DNA of 64,000 bases. Origin: Dyella_B sp035503745. GTDB taxonomy: Bacteria > Pseudomonadota > Gammaproteobacteria > Xanthomonadales > Rhodanobacteraceae. The position numbers and the translations under genes are program-made. The DNA lies in NCBI RefSeq assembly GCF_035503745.1, contig NZ_DATJTC010000002.1, forward strand, positions 1 to 64,000. The letters run 5' to 3'. This document shows positions 38,552 through 47,004 of the stretch, in pieces. The notes under the pieces were generated by a model. That model searched no databases. It had not been told where the DNA came from and worked only from the letters and a program-made list of their open reading frames with translations. How positions within the stretch are numbered: position 1 is the first letter of the stretch; each line of letters begins with the position of its first letter.

Positions 38552-39583
38552 TCAACGCACGGCCACGGCCACGGCCAGTGCGATGCCGATCCACAAGGTC
38601 AGGCCCACCCAGTTGTTGTGCCGGAATGCGGCCAGGCATGCGTCGCGCTCGCGATGGCGGATCAGCCACTGCTGCCAGCCGAACAGTCCCGCGCAGGCCG
38701 CCACCGCCAGCCAGTAGGGCCAGCCGAGGTGCGCGCGGGTGCCAATCATCGCCAGCGCCACCATGAAGGTGCCCATCAGTACGCCGATGATCAGAAGATC
38801 CGCGTCGCCGAACAGGATCGCGGTGGAGCGCGCGCCGGCCTTCAAGTCGTCCTCGCGGTCGACCATCGCGTATTCGGTGTCATAGATCACCGACCACAGG
38901 ATGTTGGCGATGAACAACAGCCAGCCCAACGGCGGCACGCCGTTGCCCACCGCGGCGAACGCCATCGGGATCGACCAGCCGAATGCCGCGCCCAGCACCA
39001 CCTGCGGCAGATCGGTATAGCGCTTGGTGAACGGATACAGCGCCGCCAGGCCCGCGCCAATGAAAGAGAGTTTGATGGTCAGCGGATTGGTCAGCAGCAC
39101 CAGCAGGAAGGCGAACGCCAGGAGGGCGGCGAACACGATCAGGGCTTGGCGTGGCGTGATCCGTCCGGCCGCGATCGGCCGTCCAGCCGTCCGTGCGACC
39201 TGGGGGTCGAGCTTGCGGTCGGCGAAATCGTTGATCGCGCAACCCGCCGCGCGCATGGCGAACACGCCCAGGGTAAAGATGATCAGTGGCTTCCACGGCG
39301 GAAAATCGCCAGCCGCCAGCCACAGCGCCCACCAGGTCGGCCACAGCAGCAGCAAGGCGCCGATCGGCCGGTCCATGCGGGTCAGTACCAGGATATCGTG
39401 CGCTTTCTGGCGGTGGCGTTCGGGCAGCGGACGCAGCAGCCCATCCAGCACGCGGGCGGCACGGGTGGAGCTGTCGGCCGGCTTTTGCGCCTTGCGCACC
39501 GTCGGCGTGGCGGCGGTGCGCGTGCGCGTGGAGGTCGGCGCCGGGGGATTGCGCCGGGGGCGCTTGCGGGAAGTGGGAGACAT
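38552..39583 (-). CDS. ubiA: 4-hydroxybenzoate octaprenyltransferase
   Basis: An integral membrane prenyltransferase of 343 aa that joins the polyprenyl chain to 4-hydroxybenzoate in ubiquinone synthesis. The first Asp-rich motif is AINDFADRKLDPQV and the second is YDTEYAMVDREDD. RMDRPIGALLLLWPT opens the catalytic part. An N-terminal Lys/Arg/Pro/Thr-rich extension of about 65 aa is unusual. If a later start is used the protein is nearer the normal ~290 aa. ubiC is not adjacent. Confidence 0.93.
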   Translation of the reverse strand: MSPTSRKRPRRNPPAPTSTRTRTAATPTVRKAQKPADSSTRAARVLDGLLRPLPERHRQKAHDILVLTRMDRPIGALLLLWPTWWALWLAAGDFPPWKPLIIFTLGVFAMRAAGCAINDFADRKLDPQVARTAGRPIAAGRITPRQALIVFAALLAFAFLLVLLTNPLTIKLSFIGAGLAALYPFTKRYTDLPQVVLGAAFGWSIPMAFAAVGNGVPPLGWLLFIANILWSVIYDTEYAMVDREDDLKAGARSTAILFGDADLLIIGVLMGTFMVALAMIGTRAHLGWPYWLAVAACAGLFGWQQWLIRHRERDACLAAFRHNNWVGLTLWIGIALAVAVAVR

Positions 39584-39713
39584 TGACCAAGTGTAGCGTG
39601 CCGCTCCGGCCCGGAAACGGTGCGTTGTCCCACCAGGCGCGCGGGGGGAGTACATTGCCCCTGCCGGTGCGATCAGTCTAGGATCGTGCACCGTTTTGGG
39701 GGGTGGGGTGTTC

Positions 39714-40088
39714 ATGGTCTCGTCAATCAGTCACATTGCACTGATCGTGCGTGACCCTGCGCGTACCGCAGAGCTGTTTGCCAGCGTCCTTGGGGCTCAA
39801 GTCGTGGCCGATTGGCCCGACGGCAACGGCCATCAGCAAAGTTGCGCCAGGTTGGGCGGCGTGTGGTTCCTGCTGCGGCAGGGCACGGGGCCCTCGTGCC
39901 GCAACGGCGACCACATCGCACTTGGCGTGAGTCGCGATGAGCTGGCGGTCTGCGCGGACAAACTGGCCACCTCCGACGTCGAACACTTCATGGCGCGAGA
40001 AGACACCGCGCTGTACTTCATGGATTACGACAACCACGTGTTCGAGCTGGACGCGGGCCGGTCGTTCGACGACATGCTGGACGCCTGA
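39714..40088 (+). CDS. VOC (glyoxalase/FosX-like) family protein
   Basis: A 124-aa vicinal oxygen chelate protein. SHIALIVRDPARTAELFASVL near the start, GDHIALGVSRDEL in the middle, and LYFMDYDNHVFELDAG near the end carry the His, His and Glu positions expected for metal binding. The pattern resembles FosX/FosA-type or other small VOC enzymes, but resistance cannot be claimed from this. The ATG at 39714 follows a GGGGTGGGG stretch. The gene converges on ilvA with a gap of 15 bases. Confidence 0.82.
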   Translation: MVSSISHIALIVRDPARTAELFASVLGAQVVADWPDGNGHQQSCARLGGVWFLLRQGTGPSCRNGDHIALGVSRDELAVCADKLATSDVEHFMAREDTALYFMDYDNHVFELDAGRSFDDMLDA

Positions 40089-40103
40089 CGCAAACGCCGC
40101 GCC

Positions 40104-41669
40104 TTACGCGCGCAACAGCAGTCGATAAGCCGGATTGTCGCTTTCGTCGATGTGCGGATAACCCAGGCTGTCGAGAAACCCCCCGAGCAGGGCATGCTCG
40201 CTGGGCGGCACCTGCATGCCGACCAGGATGCGCCCGTAGTCGGCGCCATGATTGCGATAGTGGAACAGGCTGATGTTCCAGTCCGGATGCATGCGCTCCA
40301 GGAAGCGCGCCAGCGCCCCGGGGCGTTCGGGAAAGTCGAAGCGATAAAGCCGCTCATCGCGCGCCAGCGGCGAGCGTCCGCCGATCATGTGGCGAAGGTG
40401 CAGCTTGGCCAGTTCATCGTCGGTGAGATCCAGCACCCCGAAACCGTTCGCGCGAAAGGCCTCGGTCAGCGCTTCGCGTTCGCCGCGCTGGCCAGTCTGC
40501 ACACCCACGAAGATGTGCGCCGCCTGCGCATCGCCGATGCGGTAATTGAACTCGGTGATCGCATGCTGCCCCAGCGCGGCGCAAAAACGCCGGAAACTGC
40601 CGCGTTGTTCGGGAATGGTCACCGCAAACACGGCCTCGCGCTGCTCGCCCACTTCCGCGCGTTCGGCGACGAAGCGCAAGCGGTCGAAATTCATGTTGGC
40701 GCCCGATACCACCGCCACCAGCGCGCCGCCCTTTGCGCCATGCGCGGCGACGTATTGCTTGAGCCCCGCCACCGCCAGCGCGCCCGAAGGCTCGGGGATG
40801 CTGCGGGTATCCTGGTAAATGTCGCGGATCGCCGCGCAGATGGCGTCGGTATCCACGCGCAGCACCTCGTCCACGTATTGCCGGCACAGCGAAAACGTCA
40901 ACGTGCCGACCTGCTTGACGGCGGTGCCGTCGGCGAACAGGCCCACGTCGTCCAGGACCACGCGTTCGCCCGCGTCGAGCGCGCGCGCCATCGAATCGGC
41001 ATCGCTGGCCTGTACGCCAATGACCCGGATATCGGGCCGGCGCGCCTTGATCACCGCGGCGACGCCCCCGATCAGTCCGCCGCCGCCGATCGGCACGAAT
41101 ACGGCGTGCAGGGAGCCGGGGTGCTGCGCCAGCAATTCCAGCGCAATGGTGGCCTGGCCGGCGATCACCTCCAGATCGTCGAAGGGATGCACGAAGGTGG
41201 CGCCGAGCGCATCGCGCAGGCGTTGCGCCTGGGCTTGTGCGTCGCTGTAGGAGTCCCCCGCCAGCACGACCTCGGTATGGCGCCCGCCCAGGCGGCGCAC
41301 GGCGTCGACCTTTACCTGCGGCGCGGTCACCGGCATCACGATGGTGGCCTGGACGCCCAGCCGCGCGGCCGCCAGCGCCACGCCCTGTGCATGATTGCCG
41401 GCGGACGCGGCGACCACGCCGCGCGCGCGCTGCGCGGGATCGAGTTGCGCCATGCGGTTGTAGGCGCCGCGCAGCTTGAACGAGAACACCGGTTGCTGGT
41501 CCTCGCGCTTGAGCAGCACGGTGGCGCCCAGCCGTTCGGACAGCAGCGAGGCCGGTTCCAGCGCGGTGTGGTGCGCCACCTCGTACACGCGCGCCGCTTC
41601 GGCGCGCCGCAATACCGCTGCGGCCGTCAGCACGGTTTCGGTTTCGCCGGATGCAAGCCTTGCATTCAT
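40104..41669 (-). CDS. ilvA: Biosynthetic threonine ammonia-lyase (threonine dehydratase)
   Basis: A 521-aa PLP enzyme that makes 2-oxobutanoate from threonine, the first step towards isoleucine. The PLP lysine lies in PVFSFKLRGAYN, SAGNHAQGVALAA follows, and GGGGLIGGVAAV binds the phosphate. The C-terminal ~200 residues hold two ACT-like regulatory domains (EQRGSFRRFCAALG and FPERPGALARFLERM), which bind isoleucine or valine in the family. The length is that of the E. coli enzyme. The start overlaps the ilvM stop by 4 bases. It is the last gene of the operon. Confidence 0.96.
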   Translation of the reverse strand: MNARLASGETETVLTAAAVLRRAEAARVYEVAHHTALEPASLLSERLGATVLLKREDQQPVFSFKLRGAYNRMAQLDPAQRARGVVAASAGNHAQGVALAAARLGVQATIVMPVTAPQVKVDAVRRLGGRHTEVVLAGDSYSDAQAQAQRLRDALGATFVHPFDDLEVIAGQATIALELLAQHPGSLHAVFVPIGGGGLIGGVAAVIKARRPDIRVIGVQASDADSMARALDAGERVVLDDVGLFADGTAVKQVGTLTFSLCRQYVDEVLRVDTDAICAAIRDIYQDTRSIPEPSGALAVAGLKQYVAAHGAKGGALVAVVSGANMNFDRLRFVAERAEVGEQREAVFAVTIPEQRGSFRRFCAALGQHAITEFNYRIGDAQAAHIFVGVQTGQRGEREALTEAFRANGFGVLDLTDDELAKLHLRHMIGGRSPLARDERLYRFDFPERPGALARFLERMHPDWNISLFHYRNHGADYGRILVGMQVPPSEHALLGGFLDSLGYPHIDESDNPAYRLLLRA

Positions 41670-41905
41670 GGTTGCGCGGGATGCTCCACCTGCAGCACGT
41701 CGACCAGTTTGCGCGTCTGCTGCAGGATCTGGGTCAGCTTGGCGTCGTCGCCGCGCACGGTGAGCGTGAGCCGCGAGACCGCCGGATCATGGGTGGCCGC
41801 GACCGTCAGCGTGTCGATATTGTGGCCGCGCGCCGCGAACAGCCCGGCGACGCGAACCAGCGCGCCGGCTTCGTTCTGCAGCAAGATGGAAAGCGTGTGT
41901 TGCAT
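41666..41905 (-). CDS. ilvM: Acetolactate synthase small subunit, short ACT type
   Basis: A 79-aa single ACT-domain protein (LSILLQNEAGALVRVAGLFAARG; NIDTLTVAATHDPAVSRLTLTV). This is the size of IlvM, not the ~160-aa IlvH/IlvN. It should bind and activate the catalytic subunit encoded 27 bases upstream. The second regulatory domain of IlvH is absent, so feedback by valine may be weak, as for E. coli IlvGM. The stop overlaps ilvA by 4 bases. Confidence 0.9.
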   Translation of the reverse strand: MQHTLSILLQNEAGALVRVAGLFAARGHNIDTLTVAATHDPAVSRLTLTVRGDDAKLTQILQQTRKLVDVLQVEHPAQP

Positions 41906-41932
41906 GGCCTTGGCTCCGGTGATTCGGGCGGG

Positions 41933-43807
41933 TTAGAAGCTGTCGGTGGCGGCCGCGTCGCCGGCGTGCGAGGCGTGCCGTGCGGGGATGAATGGGCCGG
42001 TGATCATCTGCGAGTAGTTGCTGCCCGGGCCAACCATCGGATACACGCCGGCATCGGGATCGATCATCACTTCCAGGAAGGCGGGGCCGTCGAAGTGCAG
42101 GAAATCGGCGATGGTGGAGGCCAGTTCCGCCGGGTTTTCCAGGCGCCGCGACCAGGTGAATCCATCGGCCTCGGCGGCGCGGACGAAATCCTTGCGATGC
42201 AGGCTTTTGTCCGATGAGGCGAAGCGTCCCTTGAAAAACAGCTTCTGCCACTGCCGCACCATGCCGTCGCCGACGTTGTTGAGCACCAGGATCTTCACCG
42301 GCAGGCCGTAGGTGGTGACCGTTTCCAGCTCGCCCAGGTTCATGCGGATGCTGGCGTCGCCGTCGATGTCGATTACCAGCGCATCGGGCCGCGCCAATTG
42401 CGCGCCGATCGCCGCCGGCAGGCCGAAGCCCATCGTGCCCATCGAACCGGAGGTCAGCAGATGGCGTGGCGCACGGAAATCGAGATATTGCGCGGTCCAC
42501 ATCTGGTGCTGGCCCACGCCGGTGGTGACGATGGCGCGGCCCTGCGCGTGGCGATTGATTTCCTCCAGCACCGCGTATGGCTGGATCAGCGTGCTGGCGT
42601 GGTCGTAGTTCATCGCGTGCGTGCGCTTGAGTGCGGCGACGTGTGCGTGCCAGTCGCCCAGCGACAGGCGCACGCGATGGTCCTTGCCGTATTGGATCAG
42701 GCGCTGCAGCGCGCGGTCCAGCGGGCCCACGTGATGCCAATGGGTCTGCTTGACCTTGTCGATTTCCGCCGGGTCGATGTCGATGTGCGCGATGAACTTT
42801 GCGTGCGGCGCAAACTGCGCCGGTACGCTGGCTACGCGATCGTCGAAACGCGCGCCCAGCGTCAACAGGAAGTCGCAATCGTCCACCGCATAGTTGGCGT
42901 AGGCGGTGCCGTGCATGCCCAGCATGTGCAGGGCCAGCGGCTGGGTGGTGTCGTAGCCGCCGATGCCCATCAGTGTGGTGGTGACGGGCAGGCCGAATGC
43001 ATCGACGAACGCCCGCAACGCAGGTGCCGCACCACCGGCGATGACGCCACCGCCGGCATAGATCAGCGGACGCTTGGCATGCGACAGGGCGTCGAAAAAT
43101 GTCGCGCAGTCGGCGTCGTCGAGCATCGCGTGTTCGACGGTGCGCAGGCGGGCGCGATAGCCGGGCAGCGGCAGTTCGCCTTCGCCCTCGAAGCGGATCA
43201 GGGCGTTCTGCACGTCCTTGGGAATGTCCACGACCACCGGCCCCGGCCGTCCGCTGCGCGCGATGGTGAAGGCGGTGCGCAGGGTGGCTTCCAGTTGCGC
43301 CGTTTCGGTGATCAGGAAGACATGCTTGGCGCACGCGCTCATGATGTTGCTGATCGGTGCTTCCTGGAACGCGTCGCTGCCGATCGCCTGGGTGGCGACC
43401 TGGCCGCTGATCACCACGATCGGTATCGAATCGGCCATCGAATCGCGCACCGGGGTCACCATGTTGGTGGCGCCGGGGCCGGAGGTAACCACGGCCACGC
43501 CGACCTTGCCCGACGCGCGCGCGTAGCCGGCGGCCATGAAGCCCGCACCCTGCTCGTTGGCGGGCACGATCAGCGGCATCGCTTCGCGGCCGTCGGCGCG
43601 CGCATGCTCCACGTTGTGCCGGAACACCGCATCGTAGACCGGCAGGATCGCGCCGCCGGAGTAACCGAACAGTACCTCGACACCTTCGTCGGCCAGCACT
43701 TGTACGACGATGTCCGCGCCGCTCAGGTCCTTTCCTGCGAGCGGGTGACGCGCGGCGCGCGGATCGGCGTCGGCGGCGAACGATGGTTTCGGCAGTGGCG
43801 TGTTCAC
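41933..43807 (-). CDS. ilvG: Acetolactate synthase, large (catalytic) subunit
   Basis: A 624-aa ThDP enzyme that makes 2-acetolactate and 2-aceto-2-hydroxybutanoate. ANEQGAGFMAAGYARASGKVG holds the catalytic Glu, GGGVIAGG and the FAD region follow, and VIDIDGDASIRMNLGELETV is the ThDP/Mg motif. I chose the GTG at 43807, which gives a tail of about 30 residues before the conserved start (LSGADIVVQVLADEGVEVLFG). ilvB is an alternative name. I use ilvG because the partner is IlvM-like. Confidence 0.93.
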   Translation of the reverse strand: MNTPLPKPSFAADADPRAARHPLAGKDLSGADIVVQVLADEGVEVLFGYSGGAILPVYDAVFRHNVEHARADGREAMPLIVPANEQGAGFMAAGYARASGKVGVAVVTSGPGATNMVTPVRDSMADSIPIVVISGQVATQAIGSDAFQEAPISNIMSACAKHVFLITETAQLEATLRTAFTIARSGRPGPVVVDIPKDVQNALIRFEGEGELPLPGYRARLRTVEHAMLDDADCATFFDALSHAKRPLIYAGGGVIAGGAAPALRAFVDAFGLPVTTTLMGIGGYDTTQPLALHMLGMHGTAYANYAVDDCDFLLTLGARFDDRVASVPAQFAPHAKFIAHIDIDPAEIDKVKQTHWHHVGPLDRALQRLIQYGKDHRVRLSLGDWHAHVAALKRTHAMNYDHASTLIQPYAVLEEINRHAQGRAIVTTGVGQHQMWTAQYLDFRAPRHLLTSGSMGTMGFGLPAAIGAQLARPDALVIDIDGDASIRMNLGELETVTTYGLPVKILVLNNVGDGMVRQWQKLFFKGRFASSDKSLHRKDFVRAAEADGFTWSRRLENPAELASTIADFLHFDGPAFLEVMIDPDAGVYPMVGPGSNYSQMITGPFIPARHASHAGDAAATDSF

Positions 43808-43871
43808 TTCTGTCCCTTGGTGTTTTTTGCAATGCGCGTTGCGCTGTTGTTGGATCAATGCCGGCCGCGCG

Positions 43872-44186
43872 CTACGCATCGACCGGTATGCCGTACGTCT
43901 GCACGATGCGCTCGTCCTGCGCACTGGCACAGAAGTGTTCCCATTCGATCCCGTTCACGTCCTGCGTGCTGGTAAAGCCTTGCGCGGCTTCGTCTTCGAA
44001 GCCGACATGGCGCAGCTGGCCGGCGCGCTCGGGGTGCCGGTTGATCGAAAAATTCAAAAGCTCGGTGCGCCACATCGCGTACTTGCCCGCCACCACCGCG
44101 TTGGGGCGTTGCCCCAGGCGCGTGCTGTAGTCGGCGATGGAAGCGTCCAGGTCGCGTACGGCCAGGGCGATGTGAAAGCGTTTCAT
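43872..44186 (-). CDS. VOC-like small protein within the BCAA operon
   Basis: A 104-aa protein with a glyoxalase/VOC start (RFHIALAVRDLDASIADYSTRLG) and the middle pattern HVGFEDEAAQGF. The second His and the C-terminal motif (GIEWEHFCASAQDE) are less typical, so metal binding is uncertain. I chose the ATG at 44186. It lies between ilvC and ilvG, 81 bases after the ilvC stop and behind a terminator-like hairpin. No known BCAA step needs such a protein. Its place suggests a linked but unknown task. Confidence 0.75.
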   Translation of the reverse strand: MKRFHIALAVRDLDASIADYSTRLGQRPNAVVAGKYAMWRTELLNFSINRHPERAGQLRHVGFEDEAAQGFTSTQDVNGIEWEHFCASAQDERIVQTYGIPVDA

Positions 44187-44203
44187 CGACAATTTCCCTG
44201 TGT

Positions 44204-44264
44204 AAAAAGGGCCATGCGGCGCTCTTCCTGCCGGAGGGATGGGGGTGAGGAAGAGCGCCGCATG
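44204..44264 (-). terminator. Internal terminator-like hairpin between ilvC and the distal genes
   Basis: A perfect 16-bp stem (CATGCGGCGCTCTTCC with GGAAGAGCGCCGCATG, 20-base loop) starts 4-8 bases after the ilvC stop on the minus strand and is followed by GCCCTTTTT. It should end or reduce transcription into the VOC, ilvG, ilvM and ilvA genes, or protect the upstream mRNA. Confidence 0.8.
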
Positions 44265-44267
44265 GAT

Positions 44268-45284
44268 TTAACCGGCCTTCTTCAACGGTGCGGGCTCGGA
44301 CTTCGCGCCGGCTTGCAGCCATGGCATGCGCGCGCGCAGCTTGGCGCCGACCTGTTCGATCGGATGATCCAGGTCCGCCTGCTTGAGCTTGGTGTAGTTG
44401 GGCAAGCCCGCGTTGTATTCGGCGATCCAGTTGCGCGCGAAAGTGCCGTCCTGGATGTCCCGCAACACGCCCTTCATGCGCTCCTTGGTGGCGCTGTCCA
44501 CCACGCGCGGGCCGCTGACGTAGTCGCCGTATTGCGCGGTCTCGGAGACAAATTGCAGCATGCGCGTGATGCCGCCTTCGTAGAACAGGTCCACGATCAG
44601 CTTCAGCTCGTGCAGTACTTCGTAATAGGCGATCTCCGGCTGGTAGCCCGCTTCCACCAGGGTCTCGAAACCCTTGATCACCAGTTCGCTGGCGCCGCCG
44701 CACAGCACGGCCTGCTCGCCGAAGAGATCGGTTTCGGTTTCTTCCTTGAAATCGGTCTTGATCAGCATGGCGCGCGCGCCGCCGATGCCGGCGGCATAGG
44801 CCTTGGCTTTTTCTTCGGCGTGGCCGGTGCTGTCCTGGTGCACGGCATACACGCACGGCACGCCGCGGCCGCGTTCGTATTCGCTGCGCACCAGCGCGCC
44901 CGGACCCTTGGGCGCGACCAGGATCACGTCGATGTCGCTGCGCGGCTCAATTTGCTTGAAGTGCACGTTGAAGCCGTGCGCGAACAACAGCGCCGCGCCG
45001 GGCTTGATATTCGGCGCGATCGATTCGGCGTACAGCTTCGGCTGCACCATGTCCGGCGTCAGCACGGCGACCAGGTCGGCGCCGCGCACCGCCTGGGCCG
45101 CTTCCACGACGTGGAAGCCATCGGCGACGGCTTTGCTCCAGGTGGGGCCGTTCGGGCGTAGGCCGATCACGACATCGAGTCCTGAATCCTTCAGATTGAG
45201 GGCGTGGGCGCGGCCCTGGCTGCCGTAGCCGAGAACGGCGATGCGCGCCTTGGCCAGCGTGTCGGTGGTGGCGGTGCTGCTCAT
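44268..45284 (-). CDS. ilvC: Ketol-acid reductoisomerase
   Basis: A 338-aa class I (short) NADP enzyme that isomerises and reduces acetolactate. The Rossmann motif VLGYGSQGRAHALNLKDSG, GPGALVRSEYERGRGVPC, the Mg-binding Asp/Glu in KTDFKEETETDLFGEQ, and the C-terminal EIAYYEVLHELKLIVDL are all in place. The start overlaps the ilvD stop by 4 bases. Confidence 0.97.
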   Translation of the reverse strand: MSSTATTDTLAKARIAVLGYGSQGRAHALNLKDSGLDVVIGLRPNGPTWSKAVADGFHVVEAAQAVRGADLVAVLTPDMVQPKLYAESIAPNIKPGAALLFAHGFNVHFKQIEPRSDIDVILVAPKGPGALVRSEYERGRGVPCVYAVHQDSTGHAEEKAKAYAAGIGGARAMLIKTDFKEETETDLFGEQAVLCGGASELVIKGFETLVEAGYQPEIAYYEVLHELKLIVDLFYEGGITRMLQFVSETAQYGDYVSGPRVVDSATKERMKGVLRDIQDGTFARNWIAEYNAGLPNYTKLKQADLDHPIEQVGAKLRARMPWLQAGAKSEPAPLKKAG

Positions 45285-46993
45285 GCGGTAACTCCTGCTT
45301 GGGTGTCTTGCGTGGTTGAAGGGGAAGGCGGAACGGCAACGGCGGTTTTCGGATGGGTGGTGGCGCCATCGGACGCCGAACCGACCAGACGCGCGTATTT
45401 GGCGAGCGCGCCGTGGGTGACCTTGGCGGCGGGCGGCGTCCAGTGCGCGCGGCGGCTTTGCAGGTCGGCATCGGTGCGCAGCTCGCGGCGGTCGCCGTCG
45501 ATAACGATGCGGTCGCCATCGCGCAGCAGCGCGATCGGGCCGCCGCGCGCGGCTTCCGGTGCAATGTGGCCCACCATGAAACCGTGGGTGGCGCCGGAGA
45601 AGCGCCCATCGGTGATCAGGCCGACATCATTGCCAAGGCCGCGACCGACCAGCGCCGCGGTGACGCCGAGCATTTCGCGCATGCCGGGGCCGCCGGCCGG
45701 ACCTTCGTTGCGGATCACGATGACGTCGCCCGCCTTGATGCGGCCGCCCTGCACGGCGGCGAAGGCTTCTTCCTCGCTTTCGAACACGCGCGCGACGCCT
45801 TCGAAGTGATTGGCGCCTTTGCCGGCGAGCTTGAGGATGCAGCCTTCGGGCGCGAGATTGCCGTAGAGAATCGAATAGCCGCCGCGCGGTTTCAGCGGCT
45901 GGCGCACCGGATGCACCACGTCCTGTTGCTCGGCGCGCGGGGCGGCGGCGCATTCTTCGAACAGGCTGCGGCCGGTGACGGTGGGACGATCTTCAAGCAT
46001 GCCCGCGGCGATCAACTCCTGCGCCACGCGCGCGCTGCCGCCTGCGCCAAACAGTTCCACCGCGGTATAGCGGCCGCCCGGCAGCAAGTCGGCGATCACC
46101 GGCGTGTGCACCGAGGCCGGTTCGAAATCCTCGATCGTCCATGGCACGCCCGCTTCGCGCGCGATCGCCAGCAAGTGCAGCACGGCGTTGGTGGAACCGG
46201 CCGTGGCGGCGACCATGCGCGCGGCGTTGCGGAACGCGGTGACGTTGAGAATATCCAGCGGCTTGCGCTGCTGGCGCAGGCAATCCATCACCAGCTCGCC
46301 GCAGCGGAAGGCGGCGTGCGTTTTGGCCGGATGGGTGGCGGGAATGTCGTTGAAGCCCATCGGCGACAGGCCCAGCGTCTGCATCACCATCGCCATGGTG
46401 TTGGCGGTGAACTGGCCGCCGCAAGCGCCGGCACCGGGGCAGGCGTCTTTTTCGACGGCGGTGAGTTCGGCATCGTCGATCTTGCCCGCGCCGTGCGCGC
46501 CGACCGCCTCGAACACCTGCTGGATGGTAATGGGATGGTTGTCGTGCGTGCCGTGCGCGATGCTGCCGCCGTAGAGCGCCACCGCGGGAATGTTCAGCCG
46601 CGCCATCGCCATCGCGGCGGCGGGAATGGTCTTGTCGCAGCCGCACAGCACCACCATCGCATCGAGGCAATGGCCGTCCACGGCCAGCTCGATCGAATCG
46701 GTGATCACCTCGCGGCTGATCAGCGAGGCGCGCATGCCGGGCGTGCCCATCGCAATGCCATCGGTCACGGCAATGGTGTTGAATTCGATCGGCGTGCCGC
46801 CCGCGGCGCGGATGCCGGCGGCGGCGTGCTCGGCCAGTTCGCGCAGATTCAAGTTGCACGGGCTGACGTTGGACCAGGTGTGCACCACGGCCACCAGCGG
46901 TTTGGTGATGTCGCCATCGTTGAGGCCGGTGGCGCGCAGCATGGCGCGCGCGGGGGCGCGGTCGGGGCCGGTTTTGATCAGGTCGCTACGCAT
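45281..46993 (-). CDS. ilvD: Dihydroxy-acid dehydratase
   Basis: A 570-aa iron-sulfur dehydratase that forms the 2-oxo acids of valine and isoleucine. Cys ligands are visible in SNVSPCNLNL, CGCDKTIPAA and GAGACGGQFTANTM. The C-terminal DGRFSGATHGFMVGHIAPEA is typical. The ATG at 46993 gives the standard MRSDLIKTGPDRAPARAML start. An in-frame upstream extension to 47029 overlaps leuB and is less likely. Confidence 0.96.
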   Translation of the reverse strand: MRSDLIKTGPDRAPARAMLRATGLNDGDITKPLVAVVHTWSNVSPCNLNLRELAEHAAAGIRAAGGTPIEFNTIAVTDGIAMGTPGMRASLISREVITDSIELAVDGHCLDAMVVLCGCDKTIPAAAMAMARLNIPAVALYGGSIAHGTHDNHPITIQQVFEAVGAHGAGKIDDAELTAVEKDACPGAGACGGQFTANTMAMVMQTLGLSPMGFNDIPATHPAKTHAAFRCGELVMDCLRQQRKPLDILNVTAFRNAARMVAATAGSTNAVLHLLAIAREAGVPWTIEDFEPASVHTPVIADLLPGGRYTAVELFGAGGSARVAQELIAAGMLEDRPTVTGRSLFEECAAAPRAEQQDVVHPVRQPLKPRGGYSILYGNLAPEGCILKLAGKGANHFEGVARVFESEEEAFAAVQGGRIKAGDVIVIRNEGPAGGPGMREMLGVTAALVGRGLGNDVGLITDGRFSGATHGFMVGHIAPEAARGGPIALLRDGDRIVIDGDRRELRTDADLQSRRAHWTPPAAKVTHGALAKYARLVGSASDGATTHPKTAVAVPPSPSTTQDTQAGVTA

Positions 46994-47004
46994 CGTGCCC
47001 TCGC

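Noticed and set aside
39714..40088. VOC protein as a fosfomycin-resistance enzyme
   Set aside because: Only the general VOC pattern is visible. Specific FosX/FosA residues could not be confirmed from sequence reading.
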